From Clytia hemisphaerica (lineage: Eukaryota > Cnidaria > Hydrozoa > Leptothecata > Clytiidae), in the NCBI GenBank assembly GCA_902728285.1, contig CACVBU010001147.1, forward strand, positions 411,466 to 475,465: a DNA stretch of 64,000 bases. The letters run 5' to 3'. The translations under genes were made by a program, and so were the position numbers. This document shows, piece after piece, positions 12,320-24,156 of the stretch (position 1 is its first letter; every line of letters starts with the position of its first letter). The notes beneath the pieces were generated by a model, which worked only from the letters and a program-made list of their open reading frames with translations, was not told the origin of the DNA and ran no database searches.

Positions 12320-14125
12320 CCCGTGATATTTATCAGTGTGTATTTATTGTATATGGTGGGTTATACTCTCCACCACTCTTACCACGCTCACCACGCTTGC
12401 CACGCTATTTATCAGTGTGTATATATTGTATACTGTATAGTGGGTTATACTCTCTGCCACTCTTACCACGCTCACCACGCTCGCCACGCTATTTATCAGT
12501 GTGTATATATTGTATATGGTAGGTTATACTCTCTGCCACTCTTACCACGCTCACCACGTTATTTATCAGGGTGTATATATTGTATATGGTAGGTTATACT
12601 CTTTGCCACTCTCAAAACGCTCACCACGCTCGCCACGCTATTTATCAGTGTGTATATATTGCATATGGTGGGATATACTCTCTGCCACTCTCACCACGCT
12701 TGCCACGCTATTTATCAGTGTGTATATGTTGCATATGGTGGGTTATACTCTCCGCCACTCTTACCACGCTCACCACGCTTGCCACGCTATTTATCAGTGT
12801 GTATATATTGCATACGGTGGGTTATACTCTCTGCCACTCTCACCACGCTTGCCACGCTATTTATCAGTGTGTATACATATTGTATATGGTGGGTTATACT
12901 CTCCGCCACTCTTACCACGCTCACCACGCTCGCCACGCTATTTATCAGTGTGTATATATTGCATATGGTGGGTTATACTCTCTGCCACTCTCACCACGCT
13001 TGCCACGCTATTTATCAGTGTGTATATATTGTATATGGTGGGTTATACTCTCCGCCACTCTTACCACGCTCACCACGCTTGCCACGCTATTTATCAGTGT
13101 GTATATATTGCATATGGTGGGTTATACTCTCTGCCACTCTCACCACGCTTGCCACGCTATTTATCAGTGTGTATATATTGTATATGGTGGGTTATACTCT
13201 CCGCCACTCTTACCACGCTCACCACGCTCGCCACGCTATTTATCAGTGTGTACATATTGTATATGATGGGTTATACTCTCTGCCACTCTCACCACGCTTG
13301 CCACGCTATTTATCAGTGTGTATATATTGTATAAGGTGGGTTATACTCTCCGCCACTCTTACCACGCTCACCACGCTTGCCACGCTATTTATCAGTGTGT
13401 ATATATTGCATATGGTGGGTTAAACTCTCTGCCACTCTTACCACGCTCACCACGCTATTTATCAGTGTGTATATATTGCATATGGTGGGTTATACTCTCT
13501 GCCACTCTTACCACGCTCACCACGCTCGCCACGCTATTTATCAGTGTGTATATTTTGCATATGGTGGGTTATACTCTCTGCCACTCTCACCACGCTTGCC
13601 ACGCTATTTATCAGTGTGTATACATATTGTATATGATGGGTTATACTCTCCGCCACTCTTACCACGCTCACCACGCTTGCCACGCTATTTATCAGTGTGT
13701 ATATATTGCATTTGGTAGGTTAAACTCTCTGCCACTCTTACCACGCTCACCACGCTATTTATCAGTGTGTATATATTGCATATGGTGGGTTATACTCTCT
13801 GCCACTCTTACCACGCTCACCACGCTCGCCACGCTATTTATCAGTGTGTATATTTTGCATATGGTGGGTTATACTCTCTGCCACTCTCACCACGCTTGCC
13901 ACGCTATTTATCAGTGTGTATACATATTGTATATGATGGGTTATACACTCTGCCACTCTTACCACGCTCACCACGCTCGCCACGCTATTTATCAGTGTGT
14001 ATATATTGCATTTGGTAGGTTATACTCTCTGCCACTCTTACCACGCTCACCACGCTATTTATCAGTGTGTATATATTGCATATGGTGGGTTATACTCTCT
14101 GCCACTCTTACCACGCTCAATGCAT
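12320..14125 (+). repeat. Satellite of alternating 70- and 79-bp units
   Basis: About 24 head-to-tail units share TATTTATCAGTGTGTATATATTG, ATGGTGGGTTATACTCTC and GCCACTCT.ACCACGCT blocks. Spacing between successive ATTTATCAG marks is mostly 70 then 79 bp, alternating, so the real period is a 149-bp dimer. The longer unit has one extra ACCACGCTC 9-mer. The last part (13420-14120) contains a larger repeated block. The + strand is free of stops across long stretches in all three frames, which creates long spurious ORFs. I regard it as non-coding. Confidence 0.95.
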
Positions 14126-14485
14126 TATGCATGTGCATATGCATATACCTCAATCGTTAGGTGATGAATGAGATTTTCTATTATATTTCGTTGTAAATAG
14201 CTGAAAGAGCCCTCGTCCAATCAGATCACACATTCAATGTTGTTCTGGATAACCCTACACACGACGTTTTATCAGATGATTTGACTTACAAACTGCACAA
14301 GGCACACAATTCTCTTGAAAGTTACTTACTTCTTACTTCGTATAGAATAGTATAGCTCTCTATTCTGGTAAGTATTTTAACTGTTTCTCTAAATCAAAGC
14401 AGTTCCTAGTTGCTTCCTAAATTTAGGAAGCGCTATTATAAATAGGTCTATTTATAGGCATTTCAACATTTGTTTTCCAGTACCA

Positions 14486-14792
14486 TTGGGCTATTCCATA
14501 AACCATACAAGGGTATTGACGAACTTTTCCAGTGGGGTCTGAGCCTTGATTTTCCAAGGGCTTTTTGTCCATTTTCCAGATTTTCCAAATGGGTTACCAA
14601 AGGTTTCCAGGGGGTTTTCTCCTCATAAACTGACCTCAATAGTCATTTTCTATGCCTTTTTTCACAAAATTTCACTTTCAAGGGGGTGTCAACCCATAAT
14701 TTGTAGGGGATAGTTTGTTATCCAAAATTTACATGGGGGTTAGTGAAAAAAGTTCGTCAATACCCCTGTACAATTTTTTTTGGGATAGCCCA
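14486..14792. mobile_element. MITE family 'GACGAAC', copy 1
   Basis: The left arm TGGGCTATTCC..GGGTATTGACGAACTTTT is matched by the inverted right arm AGTTCGTCAATACCCCTGTA..GGGATAGCCCA. A relative with GGTGGACGAACTTTTCCA sits at 55024. Confidence 0.8.
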
Positions 14793-15601
14793 TTTCTTTC
14801 TGGGGAAACCCAATTCCATCAATCTGTGCCAATATTTTCCCCAATTTCTGCTAAACCATGAAGGTAAATTTAAAAAAATAAGAAAAGAAAAATAGACCAT
14901 CGAAAGCAAAGATTTAAAATGCAAGGTCTCTGTCTAAAATTTGGAAAATTCAGACTGCACTGTGACTAAAGCTCTCACATTCTTTTTACCCCCTGACAGC
15001 TGACAATTAGACTAGACTAAACTTCTTTTCTCTTTTCTATTCCAACACAGTTGACACATAATACACATTAACAGAAGTATTCCCCATGCAATGTTTATAA
15101 TCGAAATCTGCAATAAAAACGAAAGTGGTCTCATCTTCTAATGGCCTTTCGGGGCCTTAGATAACATTGAACTTTATTTGTTTCAACCGTTGATTGGAAT
15201 GGCTGAATTTTTTCTTATCTTTAGTTTTCAAAAGAAAAGCGGGAGTTTGATGCAAGCAATCTAAATATTTTCCAGGGGCTGAATTTTAAGTTTTTCCTCT
15301 ATTTTCTTCATGTTCGCCAATCTTCATATATATTCTACAGGAAAACTCATGAAACCCGCCAACTTAATTTTGGGTTCGAAAATTCCCAAGATTAGTGAAC
15401 AATCATTTTTTCCCACTTACGGCTTCCCACTTTTGATCTTTTATTGGTTTCTTTTGTTGATTTCTTGCATTATCAATGACTTGCGCATCATTTCTTGAAA
15501 TGGAAACGCACAGTATCTACCAAGCTGCCTATTCTACCTATTCTAGCCAAATTTTTTCTAATTACTTTAACAAAGGACCTAATTTTTGAAATAGGTATGT
15601 G
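14793..15601. other. Intergenic, nothing recognised
   Basis: AT-rich spacer. The open frame at 15310-15498 shows no domain and no splice context. Confidence 0.4.
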
Positions 15602-16037
15602 CTACCAGGTGTGCCAGAAATAAGTTACCCTCTTTTTAATTTGATCTTTTAGACAGTAGAAAAGAGATTTTTCAAAAATGATTTCAGAATTGTTAAGAAA
15701 GGTCATTTTAGACATTTTCACATTTTAGTGTAATGATTCTTAATTTTATTCAGCGGCTCAAATATTATGTCTAAAAAACTAGAATGTCAATCTTAAAAAA
15801 TGTCAAAAAAGGCGAAAAGGAGGTCCTTTCTTTCATAAACTGATTCCCTTGTTTTCGGCCTTGTTTTGACATTTTTTGAAATAGTTTTTTGGCCATATAG
15901 CTTTCGAAACAATGAATTAAGATTTAAAAGTAATTGACCAAATTTTAAGAAGGATTCTAAAACATAAAAAGAATCTTTCTACTACTGAATACAATATTGA
16001 ATCAAAGTGGATATAACTTCTAGCCACACTTGGTAGG
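15602..16037. mobile_element. Possible degraded inverted-repeat element
   Basis: CTACCAGGTGTGCCAGAAAT at 15602 and ACTTCTAGCCACACTTGGTAG at 16015-16036 are imperfect inverted copies around a TGTCAAAAAA/TTTTTTGACA-rich centre. The ends are degraded, so limits are approximate. Confidence 0.4.
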
Positions 16038-17475
16038 TATTAATTTTTGTCAAATTCTGCCACACCCTTCAAAAAGGGGTATTCCTGCTCCTATACCAAC
16101 TGTGAAACCCTCCTCCTTTACAGGGAATTGATTAAATTAACAGTACAGTTATAGTACTATAGATACAATCAATTAAATTGATAATCAACATTTTCAAGGG
16201 GTTAGTACCCTAGATATCAATACCTACCCATATGGTTTAAAAATAGTCAAATCTTAGAAAACGAGACATCAGTCAAGTCCCCCACTAGGTATAATGTGAA
16301 GTGGTTAAAAGCGTGGTTAAAATTTTATTTTTGACTATTTCTTTATTTCTTGAGAACATTAAAAACAGAAACATTCTGCCAACGTTGAAGGTGGTTGACA
16401 GATTGTTGACAGATTTTCTATAAATAGTCATAACTCTCTGGAGCAGTAGCATGGAAGATCGGCCAAAATTGAGGCAAACTTAGGAAGTAATTTTCCAAAG
16501 TTGGTATTTTGATGCTCTTCTATCACGGAATTAATATGTTAGGAACAAAGCGAGCAGAAAGGTTTGTGGGAATTTTTCCTTTTTTGGCTAAGAACTGCAA
16601 TATAAAGACTCTTTGCTAGCTGTCAAAAAAACTCTTTTCATTCAGTTTCATTGTGTTTTTCCAGAAACAAGGGGCAAGGTCCTTTAAACAGATTCTAAAA
16701 GTCACGAAAAAATTATCTGGGAAGTTGAAACCAACCTCACTGATATGGTCACTTTTCTTTTAGGTCCCAGACTTTAAAATTGCCTCAAAACGCTTCTTTG
16801 TAAAACCCCTACTTTACCTGTCAAATATTATAATCAAATGGCAATTGAAAAATATTATAGTGAGATATTATAATTAATGGGGTAATTTAATCACCAAAGG
16901 TGTGATCAACGTTTCCAATCATATGTAAAATTTGACATTGCAACTGATTGCAAAAGTAATGAAAAGATGGCAATACAATTACCTTGAAAGAATCCAGGAA
17001 GGAGGCCAAAAATAAGAAGATTTGAACAAAAAAAGCTGAGTTTCGAATAATTGAATTTAGAAAAAATGAAGGATCAAAGTTTTACTGATTTCTGATAAAG
17101 CTAAAATTATTCATATTTTGGATTTGAAATAAGAACAGTAAAAGAACAATTTGAGCTTGAAGGGCTAAGTAATGAGAAAAAAAAAGATTAGATTAATAAC
17201 AAGATGGGTTGAATAAGGAAAATCTTAAAATCCAGAATCAATTGAAAATTGTAAAATTTGGCTATGTATTTGCCACTAATATAAAAAAATTATTTTGATA
17301 AAATTATCCAAGCAATGGCGAAATATTGGCTTTTGTTTATTTGTCTCTATCTTTAAATACAATCGGATTACCTAAATGATAAAGAAGAAACACATTGAAC
17401 TAAAATTAAGGAACTGGTATTATTTTATTTAGTTCACCAGAGTTCACTGCTTTAAATTGATTTTTTTTGTTTGGA
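16038..17475. other. Intergenic, nothing recognised
   Basis: No exon with good splice sites, no repeat ends and no RNA gene that I can support. Confidence 0.4.
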
Positions 17476-17627
17476 TACTCTCGGGTACCTAATAGCCGGG
17501 GGGGGGGCGCTAATTAATTTTCCACCCAGGACATTCTTAATCCAACCCCCCTGCTTATCAATTTTTGATATTTTTTCCAACACCCCTGCTTATGCCAAAC
17601 CCCCCGGCTATTAGGTACCTGAGAGTA
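17476..17627. mobile_element. MITE family 'TACTCTC', copy 2
   Basis: The ends TACTCTCGGGTACCTAATAG and GGCTATTAGGTACCTGAGAG are inverted copies differing at one base. At 152 bp it is the shortest of the three copies and starts with a G homopolymer after the terminal repeat. Confidence 0.88.
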
Positions 17628-17866
17628 GGTCAAAATTTTCAGTTTTTACCATAACTTTCGAATGACTTAACCAATTTAAATGCTTAGTATCAAAATTTGA
17701 GTTGGGTGGGCTTTACTCTTGAAGCAGTAAAGAGAGAATCAGCAGAAACTATAGGTATCTAGATAATTTACCCAAAGTCAAGTAAAGAAAAATAATCAAG
17801 CTTTTCTTTCCATTGTAATTTTCAGAATTATTAAAGTTGATCAGAAGTAAGGAATAAACGGTAGTC

Positions 17867-19020
17867 ATGGAGAATATCTCAGGTAATTATCTTGCCAGTG
17901 CATAAGGTCAATATTTTTTGACACCCTGAATTTGGACAGCACAATGGGATTTTCTGAACTATTGTATATTGATAATACATTGACAGTCTGTTGATTTTTT
18001 TATGAATGTGCCTAGACATTTTATAACCTCGTCCTATCTTGCCTCAGGTCATCAGATTTAGAGATGCTATTTTGTACTCGAATGTATGAAATCACCAAGT
18101 TTTACTTAAGATTCGATGTTACTTTACAGAGATGGAAAACTTTCTTTTGGATTGTTATATCACATCAGTTATCAAGGTCGCAATGAAGCAAGTTGAGAGA
18201 TCCCAGAAAGAAAGTAATAAAAAGGTAGCAAACAGTATTTATTTTTTACATTCACGATAGTGCTAGAATTTGTGGATTTTGGGTATTTTCGGCCCAAAAA
18301 ATCAACACTTGACCCCTTAGAGAGACTTGGGGGACTTAAACTTACCTGAACTCGCACTAATGGCCACATTTAGCTCAAGGAAGAGGTTACTTATGCTAAA
18401 TTGTTTTAGTTGCTAATCTCAGTCAGTTTTCTGTGATTACTATATTAGAGGGGATATCCCAACAGAGATTTAGATGAATTGGGATTCCTGCTCATGTACA
18501 ATATGTTCTATTTCTTCATCATTCCAGGTCCACTTTGGTTCACAAATCAAGATTTTGATGCATGAATATACAAATTATTTGCCTGAACAATTTGATGATA
18601 CTTTACCCATTGAAGGTATGTTTAAGGTTTTTGTCTTCACATGTTGTTTTCATCCTTTACCAACTGTTCGAAAGTTGATTGCAGTTTTTGGATATTTGAG
18701 ACTTCGTATACATTCTTTGAAATACTTCTATAATTGTATTGGATTGGTCACAAGTGCTCGATTTATTGAGAGATTTTGCACTCTTAAGTTTCCACACTAA
18801 TTCATAAGATTCACAAAATTAAAATAATAACCTACAGACTTACTGGAAATTATGATTTATTCTGGGATTTCCTAAATACAGACGAGTTAGAGTTTCATTT
18901 TTATGATTGTAAAAGTATATATTTGATAGACTATAATTTTGCAGTAAATTTTATTTTGAATTATTTTGCATTATTTGCTTTGTCAATTTTCATTTAACAG
19001 GAAGCTTTGTGCGATTTTAG
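17867..19020 (+). CDS. Possible small protein, 56 residues, unrecognised
   Basis: Four short exons join in phase: 17867-17882 (ATG), 18130-18176, 18528-18615, 19001-20 bases on to the TAG at 19018-19020. The product starts MENISEMENF, has a short amphipathic middle (VHFGSQIKILMHEYTNYLP) and ends EGSFVRF. Acceptors at 18129, 18527 and 19000 have good pyrimidine tracts; the donor at 18177 (GTCGCA) is weak. I do not recognise the family. It is convergent with the minus-strand gene ending at 19287. The alternative is that these are exons of a longer gene or partly chance open frames. Confidence 0.45.
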
Positions 19021-19244
19021 TTTTGGTGGTGTAGTTCGAATCATTCCGAATCAGTTCGAATTCCAGTGTCAGAAATGCATTTTCGAAAACTTATAGGTTT
19101 TCTAAATATTAATGTAAGCCAAAATTTCAATATATCTAAAATGCTAACATCTGCACGTAGGTGTAAGCGAGCATGATGTTTATGGCACATATAGATAGTG
19201 CGAACAATAGATAAGAATGAAAAAGGTACGTAGGTTGCAAGGGT

Positions 19245-19254
19245 TTTATTTATT
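19245..19254 (-). promoter_or_regulatory. Poly(A) signals (AATAAATAAA, minus strand)
   Basis: Two overlapping AATAAA hexamers on the minus strand lie 33-42 bases past the stop codon of the SIM-containing gene, which supports 19287 as the real 3' end of that coding region. Confidence 0.6.
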
Positions 19255-19286
19255 GTATGGAATTATTTAAAGATTTGTGAACAAAA

Positions 19287-21895
19287 TTATTGTCGTTGAG
19301 TTAGATCGATAACGACTGGTTGTTGGTTGACGGTTGACAAGTTGGGAATGGGTGTGATGTTTCGTTTTGCTTGTTTTCGTGGTCTTTGAATATATTGGGG
19401 AGTAGTGTTTTGTTGATATGCTTGGGTGTAAATCCCTGATGGTTGAGGAGTGTATGGAAAATAAGCGATATTTTGTGCGTTGGTTTTTTGAGTCATCATT
19501 CGAGGGCGTTTATGATAGAAAGCTGGGAAAACGATGTTGTTGCCAACATTGTGTCTTTTACGAGAACGTAAAGAAGCTATGTCATAGTATGGTTTGAGTG
19601 GGTTGATTGGTCGAACAGGAGCTGTGGGTTTTGGTGCAGGTGGTGTGATTTCTTTTGGTTTTTCGAACAAAGCCTCAAACAGGTCTTCTTTGGAGGGCTT
19701 TGGTGTCACATCGTCATTTTGTGTTACGCGTGACTTTTTGCAAGCTATTTGATCACCATGGGAAGATCTTTTTGATCCAGCTCGACGGAAGTTCAAAGAA
19801 TCTGAAAATTCCGACAATTCTGTATTCAAATCATTTGAAGGTGAAGTTTGGTTTTGTCTGTTTGTAGACAGTTTTTGTGCGATTTCACTGTTAATTGCAC
19901 CAGTTTGTTTCAAGTCACTGTTCAAACTATTTGTTTCACTCGTGAGAGATGCTTGTTGCGATGTCTTTTGAATGACGTCATCTTTGGTTTGTTGGACAAT
20001 TTTGAGTGGTTCATTTGGTTGATATCGTTCAAGATGTCCTCTGCAAGCATCAAGTTGTGATTCTTGGATTTTAGTGAAATTCTCCAAATCATCAAAACTA
20101 AAACAAAGAAGATTTTTCAGTTTGTTTTTTTATCCTTTTCTATTTTCTTTCTTCCTGACAAACACGAAGACCCCTTTAATCGAACAGGGGGGGGGGGTCG
20201 GTACTAAAATCCAAGACATATATGAGTACTAAAAGGATTTTCGCTAATTTTTGACATACCCCCACCTATTTTTCGAAAATGTTATTTTAGTACACATGTA
20301 CTAAAATTATTTTGAGCAATTTAACATAGATACCACCCATTTTTTGCCCTTTTACGGGTTTAAATTTACCAAAATGGGGTCATTGTTACAAGCCTAGTCG
20401 AATTTAGCGCATCAATCTGCAAAATAATATAATTTTAGTACTAAACTGTACATAAAAATATTTTTTTAAATATTCAAAAAATTGGAAAAATTCTGAAAGA
20501 TTTCTGGAGATTTTTTCGAAAATTCCTGAAAAAAAAAATCTAATTTTTTCCAAAATTGTTAAAAAAATGCTCCATTTTGGCTGATTTTAGAACAAAATAC
20601 TAAGATTTTTCTTAAGGGACCACCCTTTTTGGTATTTTAGTACACATGGTACTAAAATTATTTTTGAGCTTTTTTGCAGTACCACCACGTCACTAAATGT
20701 CATGATGTCTGAGATTTTGGTACCGACCCCCCCCCCTGAATCGAAGACCCCTTTTATGTCTTTTCTCGTCTGTCACTCGCAAAGACGTCCGTCATTGAAC
20801 GAGTTTGAAAACGTCTTAGAACGAGTTCGACTCTCGTTTCGATAAGACGTCTTTAAGACTGTCCAAACTGGTTATCTTAGAAGGCTTTATCTCTTTCGTC
20901 GTCTTAGAGTCTTTTGCGTCTCCGTAAGGGTAAGACAAGTTTCGACTGTTTTCCACCATTTCGTGAGACGTTTCACGGACGTTTTAAAATGTTTTTTTGC
21001 TTTTTTCAAAAAACGAGCAAATAATGCCTCGATATTAGATAAAAATGCCATAGTTCAGAACTCGCTTGTATTCAACCTCAGCAACTCTTAGTTTTTATCT
21101 TTTACCTAGAAAAATCTCTGAGATAAAATTCATTTCATTTAAATGAGATTTTTTTTAAATTATGTTAAAATGTCCGTCCCGTGCTCGGACACATCGCAAG
21201 CGCGCATACAAATAGGGAAAGTGAGGTACTTGTTGCTAGTTCTTTTTTCCTTGTCAAAAATTAAAAGTGATTTCAAGTAACTTTTCGTACCCTTCTTTTA
21301 AATATTGATAAATTGATTTCAATTCGTTGATATCTTTGATACAGTCCAAATCTCTGTCGATATCTTTTAATTTCCGTTGGCAAATTTTATGGCGATCCCC
21401 AAAATCACGTGTCAAGTATTTTGCTTCTTCGATCACCTGGTTTAAATTTGCCAAGATTTTCTCTTGAGATGGCGAAAGGTTTCTTCGGCCATTCTTCATC
21501 AAAGAAGAAACAATTTCTGCCGAAGCAAATAAGTTGATTTGAATTTGTGTGACGTACGTATTCAAGTCGTTGTATCTATAAACGGAAAAGTGGGAAATTG
21601 GAATTTTCAATTTCTAAGGGTGGTGTCTTTTGTGACTTTTATCATCAAGTAATTACACGATGTTTATTATCAAATGTTGACAAGCGAAATCTTACCTCTC
21701 TCGGAGATTTCTATATGCTTTTCGGACATCAGATCTCTTTGTGATGATATCCAAAAGAATATCTTCTGCATCGTCTTGTATCTGACTGCAAAACATGGGA
21801 CCACAATATCGATATTGATCTTTGTTTCCAACTGCTTCATCGATCAAATCTTTTAACTCGGCCCAGGCTTTCGCGTTGTCGAATTTGGAATTCAT
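19287..21895 (-). CDS. Helical protein with C-terminal SUMO-interaction motif
   Basis: Three exons in transcript order are 21895-21696, 21575-21291 and 20097-19287, giving about 431 residues. The first two exons encode charged amphipathic helices (for example WAELKDLIDEAVGNKD and KDIDRDLDCIKDINELKS), likely coiled coil. The last encodes a Ser/Thr/Gln/Pro-rich tail with basic clusters (RSRKRH, RPRKQAKR) and ends QQPVVIDLTQRQ. VVIDLT is a textbook SUMO-interaction motif. The join of exon 2 to exon 3 uses donor GTACGA, which is not strong. If it is not used, exon 2 runs to a stop at 21254 and makes a 173-residue protein, and the tail belongs to a separate gene. The phase match and the unbroken helix pattern across the join favour one gene. 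The chosen ATG (21895) follows no clear acceptor. Family not recognised; a nuclear, SUMO-linked role is inferred from the motif alone. Confidence 0.6.
20185..20738. mobile_element. MITE family 'CAGGGGGG-TACTAAAAT', copy 1
   Basis: Inverted ends CAGGGGGG..GGTACTAAAATC / GATTTTGGTACC..CCCCCCTG are flanked by a 7-bp direct repeat AATCGAA (20178-20184 and 20739-20745). It sits in the second intron of the SIM gene. A diverged copy is at 38458. Confidence 0.88.
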
Positions 21896-22264
21896 TTTCA
21901 AGTCTCGACGAATTCGGAACAAAAGGATGCACCAGAACAAATATTGTATGCAAAACAATCCAATGAAAAAGTATTTCTCGCGAATAATCGTAAGAAATAG
22001 CGAGAGCTGATAAAACACAGCCGCTCTTCAGAATGTAAATTCCTACCTAAATTTTATTTCGACACCGAACGTTTTTTATTAACACGAAAAAAATATTTGA
22101 CGTCAGTTCTTCGGCAACGTCATTTTCGTTGAGCGACAAACATTTTTGCAGTCTCCTTCGAAGTACATTGAGAATTTGGGTTGATGATTTGATATGAGCC
22201 CTCCCCACTGGGGAATGTGTCCTACTCCTTACGAAGTAGGAATTCCTCCTTTTTCAAGTTGGAA

Positions 22265-22513
22265 CGCTTAGCGCTGTCTAGAAACCGCTGGTTCTGCGCA
22301 CGCAGAACGGGATGAGTGACACCACACACCACAATCTCTGGCATATCACCCACACTCTTGTATCAGAGTAGTGATACCCAATTCCCCTCACATGGTATGG
22401 GTTGACCCGGGCGAAGGCATGTTCACTTGTCAAGTGAACCGTAGTACTACAGTAGGAATCAAACTCGGACCTCCCAGACGGGAGTAAAGAGCGATGACCA
22501 CCACACCACTTCG
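22265..22513 (-). mobile_element. tRNA-derived SINE, copy 1
   Basis: Read on the minus strand, the head carries an A-box-like AGTGGTGTGGTGGTCATCG and a B-box-like GGTCCGAGTTTGATTCC. A core follows that is shared with the SINE at 62315 (CTTCGCCCGGGTCAA, CCATGTGAG.GGAATTGGGTA). It does not fold as a functional tRNA and has no coding capacity. Confidence 0.8.
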
Positions 22514-22697
22514 CTTTTCGAAATTTAAAGTTCAGGTGAGAAAGTCGCTTTTTGGCTATCCGTCGAATGTAATCGAATATTTCAATTTGGGAGGAGTTCA
22601 TAAAGGCTACATTCTGAGCCTTATTGGACTTTTGAGCTGTTGTTAACATGTAGAGTGTCTTCCAACCTAAGTTAGAGCGTTTCCAAATCGTTTATGG

Positions 22698-23877
22698 AGT
22701 GGGGGGCGTACGAGGTTTTGAATTACCGCCATCCCGGCCATTTTTTTGAAAATCACCGTTATCCCGTCCAAATTTTTCGAAAATACCGGTCCCGCTGTTA
22801 GAAGTCAAAAATTCGGCAAAATGGAATAGAATGTGTATGAGGTCGATCACTATTTTTGTATTTTGTTTCGATTGCAAAATTTCAGCCTAATCAGACAATT
22901 TTAGAAGTTTCTAGTCTGCCCCAAAGTTTAGCCTCGTTTTGAGGCTAAAACTTGTGACCACGCCCAAAGAAATCAAAACTTTGAAAAAATGAAAAAAACC
23001 ACAGATATCTGTAAAGCCGGAAGGGCTAGATCCGCGTCCTGGATCAAAAAGTGAAGCTCATCCTTGTTTCACATGACTAAAATCATGCAATTTCACTGGT
23101 TTGGGAGACTTTTCTTGATCTCGCACTCCGAGAACAATGAAAATGCTAGATCCTATCCATCACCTTCAAATTCAATCAAGTCACAAAATCGTGCTTCATT
23201 TTTTTGCTGGATAAAGGTTAAAGCTGCAAATCTAGCCCTTTGGGCTATGATAAATCATTGAATAAAAGAAACACCCCAATTCGACCATTTTTGTAGACTC
23301 CAGCCTACCCCAAAGTTTTGAGGTGAGAGATAGTACAAGCTGATCGAATTCGAAAAAAAAACATTCAAAAATTCGACTCTTTGACTGGTTTATCCTAGGC
23401 TACGGTCATATCTCCTGCGTTCCGGACGTAAAACTTCTTCTCTTCGAAGAGAAGCTCAAGTGGAACAAAATAAATATGACGTAGCCTAGTTTCTCCGCGA
23501 ACAAAACATTTTCATAGGAACCGGGCTTTATAAAGCCCCGTGCACATCTGCATTAACGTTTCAAATAAGGTTTTTTATGAAATGTAATATCCTTATTTTT
23601 TGGGTGTTTTTCGCGTTTTTTCACTTTTGCTGACTCCCTGTGACAAGCTTTTTTATAGTCCGAAAGTTTTATGTACACCGTCTACGTATGGCTTTTACCG
23701 AAATATCTTTGTTTTTTATAAGAATTACCTCATCCCGGACGAAAAATCAGGTGTTTTACCGTCACCGTGGCTCGTGCAAAATACCGTTTCCCGAACACTT
23801 TTTATATCATTTTTACCGCTTCCCGGCCCTAAATTAGGCCTTATCCCGAGTACCACCAGGTCGTACGCCCCCCCACT
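22698..23877. mobile_element. Inverted-repeat element with 4-bp TSD
   Basis: AGTGGGGGGCGTACGA at the left and TCGTACGCCCCCCCACT at the right are flanked by ATGG (22694-22697, 23878-23881). The subterminal regions repeat CCCGGCC/ACCG motifs on both arms, and the interior has TAGCCTCGTTTTGAGGCTA, a short hairpin. At 1,180 bp it has no transposase and is non-autonomous. Confidence 0.8.
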
Positions 23878-24156
23878 ATGGAGATTTCGTTGGAGTTTCC
23901 CTTTTTTCTCAAATATTATGCCATTGATTGTGGAAAAGGATCTGGGTAGACGATCCTTACGTTCAAACTTCTTTGAGTTTTCTTTCATAAATTGTTCCAA
24001 CAGTTTAAAGCTTTTGAAACTCGAATTTTTTTACTTTAGAGGTGTAACGATTGCCTTTTCAAAAAAATAAAAAATAAAAACGGCAAAGACCAGGTCGATC
24101 CAATTCTTATTTGGTTTTCCAAGAATAAGTCTAACCCTTTTCCCTTAATTTTTCAG

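Noticed and set aside
12320..14125. CRISPR-like regular repetition
   Set aside because: Units are contiguous with no unique spacers, and the surrounding genes are animal nuclear genes.
12280..14160. Long open frames (up to 280 codons) over the 12.3-14.1 kb array
   Set aside because: They are read-throughs of a tandem satellite whose unit lengths are not multiples of three; the peptides are permutations of the same three translations, without splice context.
18172..18369. Minus-strand 65-codon frame with a GTAAGT donor after MWPLVRVQ
   Set aside because: Overlaps the second exon and intron of the plus-strand model and has no partner exon nearby.
21893..22018. N-terminal membrane-anchored extension of the SIM gene
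   Set aside because: The hydrophobic upstream frame has no ATG and no convincing acceptor, so the ATG at 21895 was kept as start.
22278..22649. 123-codon open frame on the minus strand
   Set aside because: Mostly overlaps the SINE; no start context or domain.
23600..24070. 156-codon open frame
   Set aside because: Begins inside the inverted-repeat element at 22698-23877; composition is phenylalanine-rich translation of AT-rich DNA.
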